A DNA stretch of 64,000 nucleotides from CAZKEW01 sp964580435 (GCA_964580435.1 CAZOKP010000002.1:1-64000); one strand, 5' to 3'. Counted from the stretch's first letter, positions 34,866 to 44,127 are shown. A program made the numbers and translations. The notes: generated from the letters alone by a model not told the origin.

Positions 34866-34894
34866 TTGACAAAAGTGCTTTTTTTTATTATCTA
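34866..34894 (+). promoter_or_regulatory. possible promoter for the PKD protein
   Basis: Perfect TTGACA (34866-34871), a 17-bp spacer and TATCTA (34889-34894), a weak -10. The leader to the GTG at 35020 would be about 120 bases and includes a weak TTTCCTTT/AAAGGGAAA hairpin. Confidence 0.45.
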
Positions 34895-35019
34895 ACATAG
34901 AGAAACCTAAGGGATTATGTCTCTAATTGTATCGGACCAAAGTCCAGCTAACCTTTCGATTTCCTTTTTATGGAAAGGGAAATATTACTGCATAATAATC
35001 ATCTAAAAAGGAGGCGCCG

Positions 35020-36486
35020 GTGAAAAACCATAAGTTTGCATTTTTTGTCATTTTCATTCTTGTCGTTTTTTCCTTGAACATCTTCGCTGAAACAAAGCTC
35101 ACGACCATCGGAAGGTACACTTTTGTGCGGATCAAAGGGAAGATCCCCACGCAGGACGTCATGAAGATGCTGATCGACAGGTATGCCGCCGACATCAAGT
35201 ATGGTTTTGATCAGGCGGGGTACGGGGACCTGTATCTTCCTTTCCTGGACCAGTTGAAAGCGGCGCCATTCGAAGAAAGATCATTGCCCGTGGGCGACAA
35301 GCTCATGTGGATGCTCTTCCGCTCTCAGGGAAAAGTCAAGGTCGCCCGGGACATCGAGTGGGCCGGCAAGGCGCCCCTGGAGGTCTTCGTTTTCAACGTG
35401 AAGAAGGATGATAAAAATTACGAATTTGTCATGCCGAGGCCGTGCGGCAACATTGCTCTCCGCGGCATAACACAGCTGGAGATGGAGAAGCCCGCGGCCG
35501 TCTGCGCCATCACCGTGACTCCTGCCAAGGTCAACTTGAAAGACCCGGTGACAGTGGACATGAGCGGATCCCAGAACGCTGTATCGATGGAAGTAGCAGT
35601 CATGGGACCGGACGGGGCCAAGATTGCCACTCACGCCTTCACGCCTGAATCTTCCAAATGGCAGACAAGCTTTGACCAACCGGGAAATTATACCTTCAAA
35701 GCCCAGGCCACAAACGAGGACGGCAAGGCTTCAACAAATCCCTGTGAAGCCAAGGTTTTTGTCAACGCTCCGCCGACCTGCCAGCTGAAAACATCCTGCC
35801 TGCCTTGCAAGAATTTTGTCGGGAAGCCTATGACCATCGACGCCTCCGGCTCGACGGACCCCGACGGCAAAGTGGTCAAGGCGGATTTCGCCATCACCGA
35901 CACGGCCGGCAATCCCGTCGACAAGTTCATTGACAACGAACCTCCTCTCACCTGGGAATATATTTTCAAGAAGCCCGGCTCCTATGCCGTGACGGTTGTT
36001 GTGACCGATGATTTTGGGGCCGTCTCCGAACCTTGCCGTGTTGTCCTTGATGTTACCCAGAAGCGGCTGTTCTTCCTGGTGGAAGGCGGCCCGGGTCTTC
36101 TGCGGGGGACCTACACCACCATGCTCTGGGCCCGTCTCGGCCTGCTCTACAAGATCGTCCCCGACACCCTCGACCTGATCCTGTCCTTCGGACCCGGCAT
36201 CCCGCTCAGGGGTGAGCCCTGGAAGACCTTCGTCATGGGCAATGTCCTTCTGAACGTCCATGCCGGTCCGGCTTTCCTGGCTGGCGGTTTGGGCTTCAGC
36301 ACCAAGGAACAGGAAACCCGCAAGGGCGGCATCGACCTGGTCTTCCAGGTTGGCGTCGACCTGTTCAAGTCCGGCAGTTCCTCGGTCGGGTCGATTTTCG
36401 GCGAGCTGCGCGCTCCGGTCATCACCGAGAATCGTTCTTTCGACGAGCATCACAAACTGCTCCTTGGTTTCCGGTACATCTTCTGA
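35020..36486 (+). CDS. secreted PKD-domain protein with an OMP-like C-terminus
   Basis: A 488-residue exported protein. A signal peptide (1 to about 25) is followed by a poorly recognised domain (30-165), two Ig/PKD-like repeats (about 168-250 and 255-345, with GSTDPDGKV and DDFGAVS signatures) and a C-terminal region (350-488) of alternating strands ending in RYIF, as in outer-membrane beta-barrels. It may be a surface or outer-membrane anchored binding protein. The start is a GTG after AAGGAGG. A terminator follows at 36524-36556, so it is probably monocistronic. Confidence 0.72.
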   Translation: MKNHKFAFFVIFILVVFSLNIFAETKLTTIGRYTFVRIKGKIPTQDVMKMLIDRYAADIKYGFDQAGYGDLYLPFLDQLKAAPFEERSLPVGDKLMWMLFRSQGKVKVARDIEWAGKAPLEVFVFNVKKDDKNYEFVMPRPCGNIALRGITQLEMEKPAAVCAITVTPAKVNLKDPVTVDMSGSQNAVSMEVAVMGPDGAKIATHAFTPESSKWQTSFDQPGNYTFKAQATNEDGKASTNPCEAKVFVNAPPTCQLKTSCLPCKNFVGKPMTIDASGSTDPDGKVVKADFAITDTAGNPVDKFIDNEPPLTWEYIFKKPGSYAVTVVVTDDFGAVSEPCRVVLDVTQKRLFFLVEGGPGLLRGTYTTMLWARLGLLYKIVPDTLDLILSFGPGIPLRGEPWKTFVMGNVLLNVHAGPAFLAGGLGFSTKEQETRKGGIDLVFQVGVDLFKSGSSSVGSIFGELRAPVITENRSFDEHHKLLLGFRYIF

Positions 36487-36523
36487 GGCGGCAAGCGCCG
36501 GTCTTTTTTGTTTTGAATCGGAT

Positions 36524-36556
36524 GGGGCCAGGGTTCCGACCTAGCCCCTTTTTTTT
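36524..36556 (+). terminator. Rho-independent terminator after the PKD protein gene
   Basis: GGGGC-c-AGG and CCT-a-GCCCC pair around a seven-base loop, followed by eight T residues. Confidence 0.75.
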
Positions 36557-36622
36557 CGCCCGGGAAACGGCTCCTCGGCGCGTGAGAAATCGAGTACAAC
36601 AAGGCTTGGAGTTCGGACTTCG

Positions 36623-37483
36623 ATGCGTATCGCCCTGATCGGCGCAGACGGACAGTTGGGTTCTGACCTGGTCAAAACTTTGAAGCAGGATGAAATCATT
36701 CCTCTCTATTATCCCGAGTTCGATATTACCCAGCCCCAGAAAACAAAAGAAGCCCTTCGCCGGCTCGCCCCTGAAATCGTCATCAACACCGCAGCCTATC
36801 ATCGTGTCGATGAGTGCGAGGACAATCCGCGGGAGTCGTTCCTTGTCAACGCCATTGCTGTCAGAGACCTGGCCCTGACGGCCCGAGAGCTCGGTTTTGT
36901 CCTCGTCCATTTCAGCACCGATTATGTTTTTGACGGCCGGAAAAGGAGCCCGTATGTCGAGGAGGACACGCCTTATCCGTTGAGCGTGTATGCCGTTTCC
37001 AAACTGGCCGGCGAGTTTTTTGTTCGGGCGTTCGCTGAGAGATACTTTCTTATCCGCACCTGCGGCCTTTATGGCGAAGCGAGTTCCCGGGAGAAGGGAT
37101 ACAACTTCGTCGACCGGATAATCTCATGGGACAGGGAGGGAAAGCCTTTGCGTGTCGTCAATGACCAATGGGTTACGCCAACAGCGTCGGCAGAGCTGGC
37201 CGAAAAAATCAGCCAGCTCATCCGCACATCGCACTTTGGCCTCTTCCATATGACCAACGAAGGCGAATGCACCTGGTATCAATTCGCCCGGGAAATCTTC
37301 TCGCTTCTCAGAAAGGAGCCGCGCCTTGAAGGCGTGGATTCGCGGACATTCGCCACCAGGGCCAGGAGGCCGCTCTATTCGGTCCTGGATAACAAGCGGG
37401 CCAGGGACATCGGGTTAAGTCCATTCTCGCCCTGGCCGAAGGCCTTGAGTTCCTATCTCAGGAAGAAGGGTTATCTGACCTGA
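36623..37483 (+). CDS. rfbD: dTDP-4-dehydrorhamnose reductase
   Basis: Reduces dTDP-4-keto-L-rhamnose in dTDP-rhamnose synthesis. The 286-residue extended SDR begins with GADGQLGSDL, has FSTDYVFDG and the catalytic YAVSK, and keeps the late substrate loop region. No rfbA, rfbB or rfbC gene is adjacent, so the pathway must be completed elsewhere. No promoter could be read upstream. Confidence 0.88.
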   Translation: MRIALIGADGQLGSDLVKTLKQDEIIPLYYPEFDITQPQKTKEALRRLAPEIVINTAAYHRVDECEDNPRESFLVNAIAVRDLALTARELGFVLVHFSTDYVFDGRKRSPYVEEDTPYPLSVYAVSKLAGEFFVRAFAERYFLIRTCGLYGEASSREKGYNFVDRIISWDREGKPLRVVNDQWVTPTASAELAEKISQLIRTSHFGLFHMTNEGECTWYQFAREIFSLLRKEPRLEGVDSRTFATRARRPLYSVLDNKRARDIGLSPFSPWPKALSSYLRKKGYLT

Positions 37484-37501
37484 TCAGCTCTTGAGGGAGG
37501 C

Positions 37502-37906
37502 TTATTCCCCACCTATTCTCTTCAATAACTGCTCGGGCATGGACGATACTTCCGCTTTTGCGTTGGTCACGATATGAACCGTATAACCGGAGGCGATGAG
37601 CCTTCGTCCATCCTTGGTCAGGAGTCCGTAATCGAATACCACTTTTTTGGGCGTTATCTCGCGGAGGGAGACACGAATCACAAAAACGTCATCATAGCGG
37701 AGCGGTCTTCTGTACTTGCAGAAGGCCTCAACGACCACAAGATAGAATCCCAGGGTTTCGATTTCCTCATAGGGGACTCCTCTGTGGCGGCAGAACTCGG
37801 TGCGGCCGATCTCGAACCATTCAAAATAGCTCTTGTTATGGGCCACTCCCATCTGGTCTGTTTCCGAATAGCGGACCCTCTCTTCAATCTCGATCACAGG
37901 GTTCAT
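37502..37906 (-). CDS. YbgC/4HBT-type acyl-CoA thioesterase
   Basis: A hotdog-fold protein of about 134 residues. The family motif SETDQMGVAHNKSYFEWFE carries the catalytic Asp region of 4-hydroxybenzoyl-CoA thioesterases. It would hydrolyse a short acyl-CoA or, as YbgC, acyl-ACP near the Tol-Pal system. The ATG at 37906 is used; a GTG two codons upstream is also possible, and neither has a clear Shine-Dalgarno. It is the last gene of the nusA run. Confidence 0.88.
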   Translation of the reverse strand: MNPVIEIEERVRYSETDQMGVAHNKSYFEWFEIGRTEFCRHRGVPYEEIETLGFYLVVVEAFCKYRRPLRYDDVFVIRVSLREITPKKVVFDYGLLTKDGRRLIASGYTVHIVTNAKAEVSSMPEQLLKRIGGE

Positions 37907-37925
37907 GGACACCAGGGGAGGCGGA

Positions 37926-38216
37926 TCACTCCGTCAGTTTGCCGAGCTTGTTTAGCTCCTCGTTATAATACTTGCGGTAAAGGATCTCCCACTCCCGGCT
38001 TCCTTCCTCGATCGACTTTTTCTGCGACTGGATTTTTTCCACGGCTTTTTTGTCTAAACTCTCGTAGAGTTTCATTTCTTCCTCGATGGCCTTGACGATG
38101 CTCAGGCGGATCTCATTGGGGTCGTCCAGGAATTCGACCTGGTCGTTCTTGTTCAGGGCATTGAGGATCTGGCGGGAGAGAAAATTGGTTTTTTCACGGG
38201 AGATCCTGTTGCTCAT
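37926..38216 (-). CDS. DUF507-family protein (second copy)
   Basis: A 96-residue, highly charged, mostly helical protein of the DUF507 family. Its function is unknown to me. It overlaps the preceding DUF507 gene by four bases (ATGA). The two share the same helical layout but little direct identity, suggesting an old duplication and possibly a heterodimer. Confidence 0.78.
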   Translation of the reverse strand: MSNRISREKTNFLSRQILNALNKNDQVEFLDDPNEIRLSIVKAIEEEMKLYESLDKKAVEKIQSQKKSIEEGSREWEILYRKYYNEELNKLGKLTE

Positions 38217-38491
38217 AGCACGATGTTCCTTTCTCTGGCCAGTTTCGTCTTGATCATCCGGAACATGGTCTGGTATTCGATGTTCTCTTTTCTGATCTTT
38301 TCCATGTGCTTGCTTAGAATTTCTCTAACTTCTTGGTCGAGCTGGTCCTCTTTTTGAAATTCTTCGGTGATGAGATTGGTGACTTGGTCGATGATTTTGT
38401 TCTTGTCCTCGAGGATCACTTTGCCTTCTTTGTTGAGATTTCTGACAATGATGAAGGCCATGTGCTCGATCTGGCTCTTGTTCAGCCTCAT
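38213..38491 (-). CDS. DUF507-family protein (first copy)
   Basis: A 92-residue helical protein that begins MRLNKSQIEHMAF, a typical DUF507 N-terminus. Charged heptad-like helices follow. The ATG at 38491 has AGGA five bases upstream; the frame extending to 38521 lacks such a site. It is 64 bases after truB and translationally coupled to the second DUF507 gene. Confidence 0.78.
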   Translation of the reverse strand: MRLNKSQIEHMAFIIVRNLNKEGKVILEDKNKIIDQVTNLITEEFQKEDQLDQEVREILSKHMEKIRKENIEYQTMFRMIKTKLARERNIVL

Positions 38492-38555
38492 AACTTTCCT
38501 AAAATACACCACCTCGGGCAAAAATTCAAGGATTCATTGAGGGAAACGAGGCCTT

Positions 38556-39479
38556 TTAGGACAGACGCAGGAAAGGGAGGAGCCCCTTTTGCTTCTCGCC
38601 CTTTTTGGCCAGGGCGAGGAACTTGCCCTCCAGGCTGAAAAGCCGGTAGATCTCGTCGCCCTCCTTGTCGGCAGGTCCGAGATCGGGCCGTGGTCCGAGC
38701 ACCTTGAGGATGTGTTCGGTCGGCAGGATTTTTCCTTTTTGAAGTTCACGCCTGCCGGACTCTTTGAGGATCACCTTGGGGAATTCTTGAAGTATCGTTT
38801 CGAGAGGCAGGACAAAGCCTGCCGTCTGCCCCTCTTCGGCAAGCCTTTTCACCTGCTCGAGAGAGCAGGCGGCGGAGATATCATATCCGCCCACGGCCAG
38901 GCGGCGGAGTTCGGCCAGATGGGCGCCACAGCCCAAGCATTGCCCGAGATCATGGGCCAAAGAGCGAACATATGTTCCCGCGCTGCATCTCGATTCGAAA
39001 TCGAGAAATGGTGGGGAGTAGGCATTTAAGTCAAAGGAATAGACCATGACAGAACTGGGCTCAAGATGGATCATCCTCTTCGCGCGGGCCCATTTATAGA
39101 GCGGTTTCCCGTCGAGTTTTTTGGCTGAGTAGGGCGGAGGGACCTGCTTTATTTTTCCGACAAATGTGTTCATCGCTTTCGCCAGCGTCTGCCGGTCGGG
39201 ATATCCCGCTTGTTCTTCAGACATGGGCTTTCCGAGGGCGTCATAGGTGTCTGTAGAAAAGCCGAGCCTGATCTTGCCCCTGTAAACCTTGTCTTCTTTT
39301 GAAAAAAAGGGGAAAAGCCTCGTGGCTTTGCCCACAGCCAAGAGAAGAAGTCCTGTGGCCAGAGGGTCCAACGTCCCAAAATGGCCGACCTTCTCGAGAG
39401 CGAGAATTTTTCTGATTCTTAAGACGATATCGTGGGACGTCGCGCCCAGAGGCTTGTCGACGAGAATCAAGCCGTCCAT
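38556..39479 (-). CDS. truB: tRNA pseudouridine-55 synthase
   Basis: A 307-residue enzyme that makes pseudouridine 55 in the T-loop of tRNA. The N-terminal LVDKPLGATSHD and the catalytic Asp38 in GTLDPLATG are present, along with RSLAHDLG. The C-terminus carries a short extra segment, possibly PUA-like. The start codon overlaps the nrnA stop (TGATG). The rbfA-nrnA-truB order is a common translation-factor arrangement. Confidence 0.95.
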   Translation of the reverse strand: MDGLILVDKPLGATSHDIVLRIRKILALEKVGHFGTLDPLATGLLLLAVGKATRLFPFFSKEDKVYRGKIRLGFSTDTYDALGKPMSEEQAGYPDRQTLAKAMNTFVGKIKQVPPPYSAKKLDGKPLYKWARAKRMIHLEPSSVMVYSFDLNAYSPPFLDFESRCSAGTYVRSLAHDLGQCLGCGAHLAELRRLAVGGYDISAACSLEQVKRLAEEGQTAGFVLPLETILQEFPKVILKESGRRELQKGKILPTEHILKVLGPRPDLGPADKEGDEIYRLFSLEGKFLALAKKGEKQKGLLPFLRLS

Positions 39480-40489
39480 CAATCGGTCTTGGCGGGCAGG
39501 TTTTTCCGTCGCCGGGCTGGGATGGTCTTCTTCCGCAAGAGGTTCTCGATCCGACTGGGAATATCTTTGATCAAGCGCTCATACGGGCCGACTGCCGTGA
39601 AACCGGCGGCGTGGACATGGCCCCCTCCGCCGAAATATTCGGCGATGGCGGCCGCGTTGGCGTCCCCCCTGGAGCGCAGACTGACCCGGAAGGTATCCTT
39701 GGCCATCTCTTTAAAGAAAAGAACCATCTCCACATCGCGGATCGAGCGGGCCAGGGTGGTGATGTCTTCGGTGTCTATTTCTCTAAGGTGAAGAGCTTCG
39801 AGGAACTTTTTGAACAGAGTAATGGAGGCGATATTGCCTTTTTTGTTCATGATGAGCGTGGAGAGGACCTGCCCGAGCAGCTTGATCTTTTCCGGCGGGT
39901 TGGTGTTGAAGAGGAACTCGGTGATTTTTGTCGGGTTCGCCCCAGACTTGACCAGCTTATGGCAGACTTCAAAAGATTTCGCCGTCGTGTTGGAAAATTG
40001 AAAACAGCCTGTATCCGAGACGATAGCGCAGTAGAGATGGTCGGCGATCTGGGGGGTCAAGCGCAGGCCCATTTTTTCTGCCAGGATGAAGCCCATCTCT
40101 CCGACAGCAGAAGCGCCGGGGTCGACCCAGTTGATATCCGCATAGGTGTCATTAGAATAGTGATGGTCGATATTGATCTTGAAATAGCCATCCAGGTTTT
40201 CCTGCCCGGAGCGGGAGACGTTGGCACATTCCAGGAGAATCACAAGGTCAAACACGCGCGGCGGTATCTGGCCGATCGTGATCCTTTTCACCTCCGGCAT
40301 CTGGTTGAAGGGGAGAGGTGTCGGGTCGTTGTTGATAATGCGGACGTCCTTGCTCAGAAGCCTTCCCATCCCGGCTAAGGCAAGGCTTGTGCAGATGGAA
40401 TCGCCGTCCGGCCGGAGATGGCTGGTGACGACGATGCGCCGGCTCGCAAGAATTTTTTTCTGGATGAGTCGAATAGGATCATTTTTCAT
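39479..40489 (-). CDS. nrnA: DHH-family oligoribonuclease / pAp phosphatase
   Basis: A 336-residue DHH/DHHA1 phosphoesterase that degrades nanoRNA and 3'-phosphoadenosine 5'-phosphate. It has RPDGDSIC near residue 28, the DHH motif in NIDHHYSND and a C-terminal DHHA1 domain with GGGGHVHAAG. It overlaps rbfA by 11 bases and touches truB, the standard bacterial context. Confidence 0.92.
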   Translation of the reverse strand: MKNDPIRLIQKKILASRRIVVTSHLRPDGDSICTSLALAGMGRLLSKDVRIINNDPTPLPFNQMPEVKRITIGQIPPRVFDLVILLECANVSRSGQENLDGYFKINIDHHYSNDTYADINWVDPGASAVGEMGFILAEKMGLRLTPQIADHLYCAIVSDTGCFQFSNTTAKSFEVCHKLVKSGANPTKITEFLFNTNPPEKIKLLGQVLSTLIMNKKGNIASITLFKKFLEALHLREIDTEDITTLARSIRDVEMVLFFKEMAKDTFRVSLRSRGDANAAAIAEYFGGGGHVHAAGFTAVGPYERLIKDIPSRIENLLRKKTIPARRRKNLPAKTD

Positions 40490-40829
40490 CTTTTCTCAGC
40501 TGCTCGATCAACCGGTCAATTCGGCTTTCATATTCTGGAGTCGGGTCCAGACAAAAAATGAGGTCGGGATTATACTTGAGTTTGACCTCAGAGGCAACAT
40601 ATTTTCGGAGATGGCCTTTCCTTTTCTCGAGCATGGCCAGGAGCGCGTCTCTGTCGACTTCGCCAAAAATGCTTAAATAAATATGCGCTGTTTTCAGGTC
40701 TGGGCTTGTCTCTACTCGGGTCAGAGTGATGATTCCCGAGGAGGAATCCTGGATCTCCCGGACAAGAACCCGGCTGAGACTTTCTTTGATCATGCTGTTG
40801 ACTCTTTTTTGTCTTCGGCTAAAGTCCAT
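40479..40829 (-). CDS. rbfA: 30S ribosome-binding factor A
   Basis: A 116-residue KH-fold protein needed for 16S rRNA maturation and cold adaptation. The N-terminal SRRQKRVNSMIKESLSRVL and the later SIFG stretch are typical. It overlaps nrnA by 11 bases and follows the DUF503 gene by 39. Confidence 0.92.
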   Translation of the reverse strand: MDFSRRQKRVNSMIKESLSRVLVREIQDSSSGIITLTRVETSPDLKTAHIYLSIFGEVDRDALLAMLEKRKGHLRKYVASEVKLKYNPDLIFCLDPTPEYESRIDRLIEQLRKDEK

Positions 40830-40868
40830 TGTCTTTCTCCGAGAGGGGACCTCGATGAGACCTGCCAG

Positions 40869-41150
40869 CTAGAAGTAGCAGATATCCGACCGCAGGATTT
40901 CCCCTTCCAGGTTTTGCGCGGCTTCGGCGAGGATTTTTTGCAGGAGTTGGTCCACGCACAATTTTTGGCTGTTCAAAGTGATGATGCCGACTTTTGCTCT
41001 CTGCCACTTGTCCTGGAAATCGAGCTCGGCAAAGGCGATATTGTATTTTTTTTTGAACCTGTCGCGGAAGGCATTCAGGACTTTTCTTTTTTCCTTAAGA
41101 GAATGGGAATAGGGAAGAAAAATCTCGAGGGAGAGAAGACCGATGACCAT
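40869..41150 (-). CDS. DUF503 (YlxP-like) protein
   Basis: A 93-residue protein of the YlxP/DUF503 family, with the LPYSHSLKEKRKVLN signature. Family members sit between infB and rbfA in many bacteria, as here, and probably take part in ribosome assembly. Gaps are 15 bases to infB and 39 to rbfA. Confidence 0.9.
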   Translation of the reverse strand: MVIGLLSLEIFLPYSHSLKEKRKVLNAFRDRFKKKYNIAFAELDFQDKWQRAKVGIITLNSQKLCVDQLLQKILAEAAQNLEGEILRSDICYF

Positions 41151-41165
41151 AGAAACGCTAGCCCC

Positions 41166-42983
41166 CTAAACCGGTTTTCCCTTTTCTATGACGAAGGCGA
41201 CGACGACATCACCTTCCTGAATGTCCTTGAATCCTTCTAGGGAGATGCCGCATTCCATTTCCTTCCGCACCTCAGTGACGTTTTCTTTGACGCGTCTGAG
41301 GGAGGAGATGCGGCCTTCGTGGACCACGTCTCGACCGCGCATCACTCTGACCCGGGCACTGCGGGTGATCCTCCCGTCGACGACATAACAGCCAGCCACC
41401 GCCCCGACCCTGGGAATCTGAAAGATTTTCCTGATCTCTGCCCGGCCTAGGTAGACCTCTTTTTCGACAGGTTCAAGCATCCCGACCAGGGCATTGCGGA
41501 TGTCCTCGGTCAGCTGATAGATGATGTTATAGCTCCTGATTTCCACGTTTTCCTTCTTGGCCAGGTCGAGGATTTTCTGGCTCGGCCTGACGTTGTAGCC
41601 GATGATAATGGCGTTCGAGGCCGAGGCCAAGATCACGTCCGACTCCGTAATATTCCCTGTGCCTGTATGAATGATTTTTATTTTGATCTTCTCCGAGCTG
41701 AGAGGCGGGAGGATATCGCGAAGGACTTCCACCGAACCCTGGACATCGGCCCTGATGATGAGCGGAAGCTCCTTAGCTTCCCCCTGCTCAATCTTCTTGA
41801 ACAACTCATCCAGAGTAATGTGTTCGGGTCTTGGAGGCTCCTCTTTTTTAACCTTGGACAGGCGGTGGGTGACAATTCGCTTGGCTGTCTCAATGTCAGG
41901 GACAACCTGGAAGTAATCCCCCGCTGTGGGCACAGCGGAGAACCCGAGCACCGCCGCGGGCATGGAAGGCTCGGCTTTTTTCATCGCTTTTCCGTGTTCA
42001 TCAAAAAGAGCCTTCACTTTTCCCGAGGTCATCCCGCAGATGAAGGCCATTCCCAGAGAAAGCACGCCGTGCTGGATGATCACCGTTCCGATAGGACCCC
42101 TTTTGGGGTCCAATTGAGCTTCGAGAACCACCCCCTGGGCCTCGACCTTAGGATTGCCTTTGACCTCGATGACGTCGGCCAGGAGAAGGATCATTTCCAG
42201 GAGTTCCTTCAGATTGGTCTTTTCTTTGGCCGAGACCTCGACGCTGATCGTGTTCCCGCCCCAGTCCTCGACGAGAAGGCCCTCTTTGGAGAGTTGCTGT
42301 TTGACGCGGTCGCGGTTGGCTTCGGGTTTGTCGACCTTATTAATGGCCACGATGATCGGCACACCCGCCGCTTTGGCATGACTAATAGCTTCCCTGGTCT
42401 GAGGCATTACGCCGTCGTCTGCCGCGACCACGAGGACGACGATATCCGTGATCTTGGCTCCTCTTGCTCGGAGCTGGGTGAAGGCCTCGTGACCGGGAGT
42501 ATCGACAAAGGTGATGGCCCTGTTGTTGAAGAAGACGCGGTAGGCACCAATGTGCTGAGTGATCCCGCCTGACTCTTTATCGACAAGATGCGATGACCGG
42601 ATGGCATCCAGCAACGTCGTTTTGCCATGGTCGACATGGCCCATGATCGTGACCACAGGAGGCCGGGCCAGCAGATCCTTCGCCTTGGCCTCAGCCCGCC
42701 GGCGGATCTCTTTTTCGTAGCTTAAAAATTGGATATCGGCATCGACAACCTGGGCAATTATAGCGGCAGTGGCTTCGTCCATCGGGTCGTTGAATTCCAG
42801 GAGCTTTCCTTTGGAGGCAAGTTTATCCAAGAGGGCTTTTGGCTTCAGGGCCATTTTTTCAGCCGCCTCTCCGAGAGTCATCCCTTCATAAAGATAAAAC
42901 TTCGGCCGAGGCTTGGGAGCTTCTTCCGCTGCTTTGAGCTTTTTCTTTGGTTTGGGTTTGGCCGTCTCTTTTTTCATATTCAC
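41166..42983 (-). CDS. infB: translation initiation factor IF-2, compact form
   Basis: A 605-residue GTPase that places fMet-tRNA on the 30S subunit. One IF2_N domain (about 28-85) leads directly into the G domain, with GHVDHGKTT (G1), DTPGH (G3) and NKVD (G4), followed by domains II-IV. E. coli IF-2 is about 890 residues; the long N-terminal linker is almost absent here. The GTG start at 42983 overlaps the nusA stop by four bases; an ATG at 42977 is an alternative. Confidence 0.96.
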   Translation of the reverse strand: MNMKKETAKPKPKKKLKAAEEAPKPRPKFYLYEGMTLGEAAEKMALKPKALLDKLASKGKLLEFNDPMDEATAAIIAQVVDADIQFLSYEKEIRRRAEAKAKDLLARPPVVTIMGHVDHGKTTLLDAIRSSHLVDKESGGITQHIGAYRVFFNNRAITFVDTPGHEAFTQLRARGAKITDIVVLVVAADDGVMPQTREAISHAKAAGVPIIVAINKVDKPEANRDRVKQQLSKEGLLVEDWGGNTISVEVSAKEKTNLKELLEMILLLADVIEVKGNPKVEAQGVVLEAQLDPKRGPIGTVIIQHGVLSLGMAFICGMTSGKVKALFDEHGKAMKKAEPSMPAAVLGFSAVPTAGDYFQVVPDIETAKRIVTHRLSKVKKEEPPRPEHITLDELFKKIEQGEAKELPLIIRADVQGSVEVLRDILPPLSSEKIKIKIIHTGTGNITESDVILASASNAIIIGYNVRPSQKILDLAKKENVEIRSYNIIYQLTEDIRNALVGMLEPVEKEVYLGRAEIRKIFQIPRVGAVAGCYVVDGRITRSARVRVMRGRDVVHEGRISSLRRVKENVTEVRKEMECGISLEGFKDIQEGDVVVAFVIEKGKPV

Positions 42984-44005
42984 TCTTGTTTGATTTCAAT
43001 TTTCCAGCCGACAAGCCGTGAGGCTAACTTGACATTGATGCCCTTCTTTCCGATGGCCAGGGAGAGCTGGTCTTTCGGGACGATCGCCTGCATGATTTTT
43101 TCCTGTTTGTCAAGCAGGAGGATTCTGCCTATCCGGGCCGGGCTGAGGGCGGCCTTCGCGTAAGCCGGAGCGTGGGGGGACCACTCGATGATGTCGATCT
43201 TCTCTCCCTGCAGCTCCTTGCTGATGGCGAGAATTCGATTCCCTTTGACGCCGATGCACGCGCCCACCGGGTCGATGTCTTTCTCTTTGGAAAGGACGGC
43301 GACTTTGGCCCTCTCGCCGGCCTGACGGACGAGGTCTTTGATCTCAATATTTCCGTTGGCGATCTCGGGGATCTCCAGCTCCAGCAATTTCGCCAGGAAC
43401 TTGGGGTGGGACCGGGAGACAAACACTTGGGGGCCCTTGGTGGTTTTTTGGACTTGAGTGATTAAAGCTTTGACCGTGTCACCCCTGCTGAAGTCTTCAT
43501 TGGGGAGCTTTTCTCGAGCCGGAAAAAAGGCCTCGGTTTTGGTGACTTCAAGAATAATATTGCCGTCTTCAACCCTCCGGACCGTTCCAGTGACGATCTC
43601 GCCGACGCGGGGAGCGAACTGGAAGTAAATCTTCTCCTGTTCGGCGTCCCTGACTTTCTGGAAAATGACCTGCTTGGCTGCTTGCGCTGAGATGCGTCCC
43701 AGCGTGTCTGCCGGCAGGTCGATCTCGATGCTCTCACCCAGGGTTATTGTTGCTTTTATTTTTTTTGCCTCATCCAAGGAAATCTCGGCAGCGGGGTCCT
43801 GAGGTTTCTCTGCCACCTTTTTGGTGGCAAAAACCCTAAGCTCGCCCTTTTCCGGCCGAAAGGAGATGTTGATCTTCTCGTTATGGTTGAAATACTTGGT
43901 CGAGGCGACCCTAAGAGATTCTTCGATGGCGTTGATGATGATCGAAGGCTCGACGCCTCGCTCTTTGCTGAGCTGCAAGATAGTATTCCACACATTAACC
44001 TTCAT
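42980..44005 (-). CDS. nusA: transcription elongation factor NusA, short form
   Basis: A 341-residue protein with the N-terminal RNA-polymerase-binding domain, S1 (about 130-200) and two KH domains (GACIGVKGNRI and the late AIGKKGINV). The C-terminal acidic repeats of E. coli NusA are missing, as in many bacteria. It heads the nusA-infB run; rimP is not upstream and the ylxR gene often found between nusA and infB is absent. A clear promoter precedes it. Confidence 0.95.
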   Translation of the reverse strand: MKVNVWNTILQLSKERGVEPSIIINAIEESLRVASTKYFNHNEKINISFRPEKGELRVFATKKVAEKPQDPAAEISLDEAKKIKATITLGESIEIDLPADTLGRISAQAAKQVIFQKVRDAEQEKIYFQFAPRVGEIVTGTVRRVEDGNIILEVTKTEAFFPAREKLPNEDFSRGDTVKALITQVQKTTKGPQVFVSRSHPKFLAKLLELEIPEIANGNIEIKDLVRQAGERAKVAVLSKEKDIDPVGACIGVKGNRILAISKELQGEKIDIIEWSPHAPAYAKAALSPARIGRILLLDKQEKIMQAIVPKDQLSLAIGKKGINVKLASRLVGWKIEIKQE

Positions 44006-44046
44006 CTTCTTTGCCTCAACCAGGATGAGGACGAATAAGGGAGCGA

Positions 44047-44075
44047 ATTATAACTAAAACAGGAGAGAATAGCAA
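44047..44075 (-). promoter_or_regulatory. promoter for the nusA-infB operon
   Basis: On the minus strand: TTGCTA (44075-44070), a 17-bp spacer and TATAAT (44052-44047). The start codon at 44005 lies about 35 bases past the predicted transcription start. Confidence 0.65.
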
Positions 44076-44127
44076 CCAAGAATGGGGCCTGTCACGCATC
44101 TCTTTTTCCGTGATGATCGAGGGAGAT

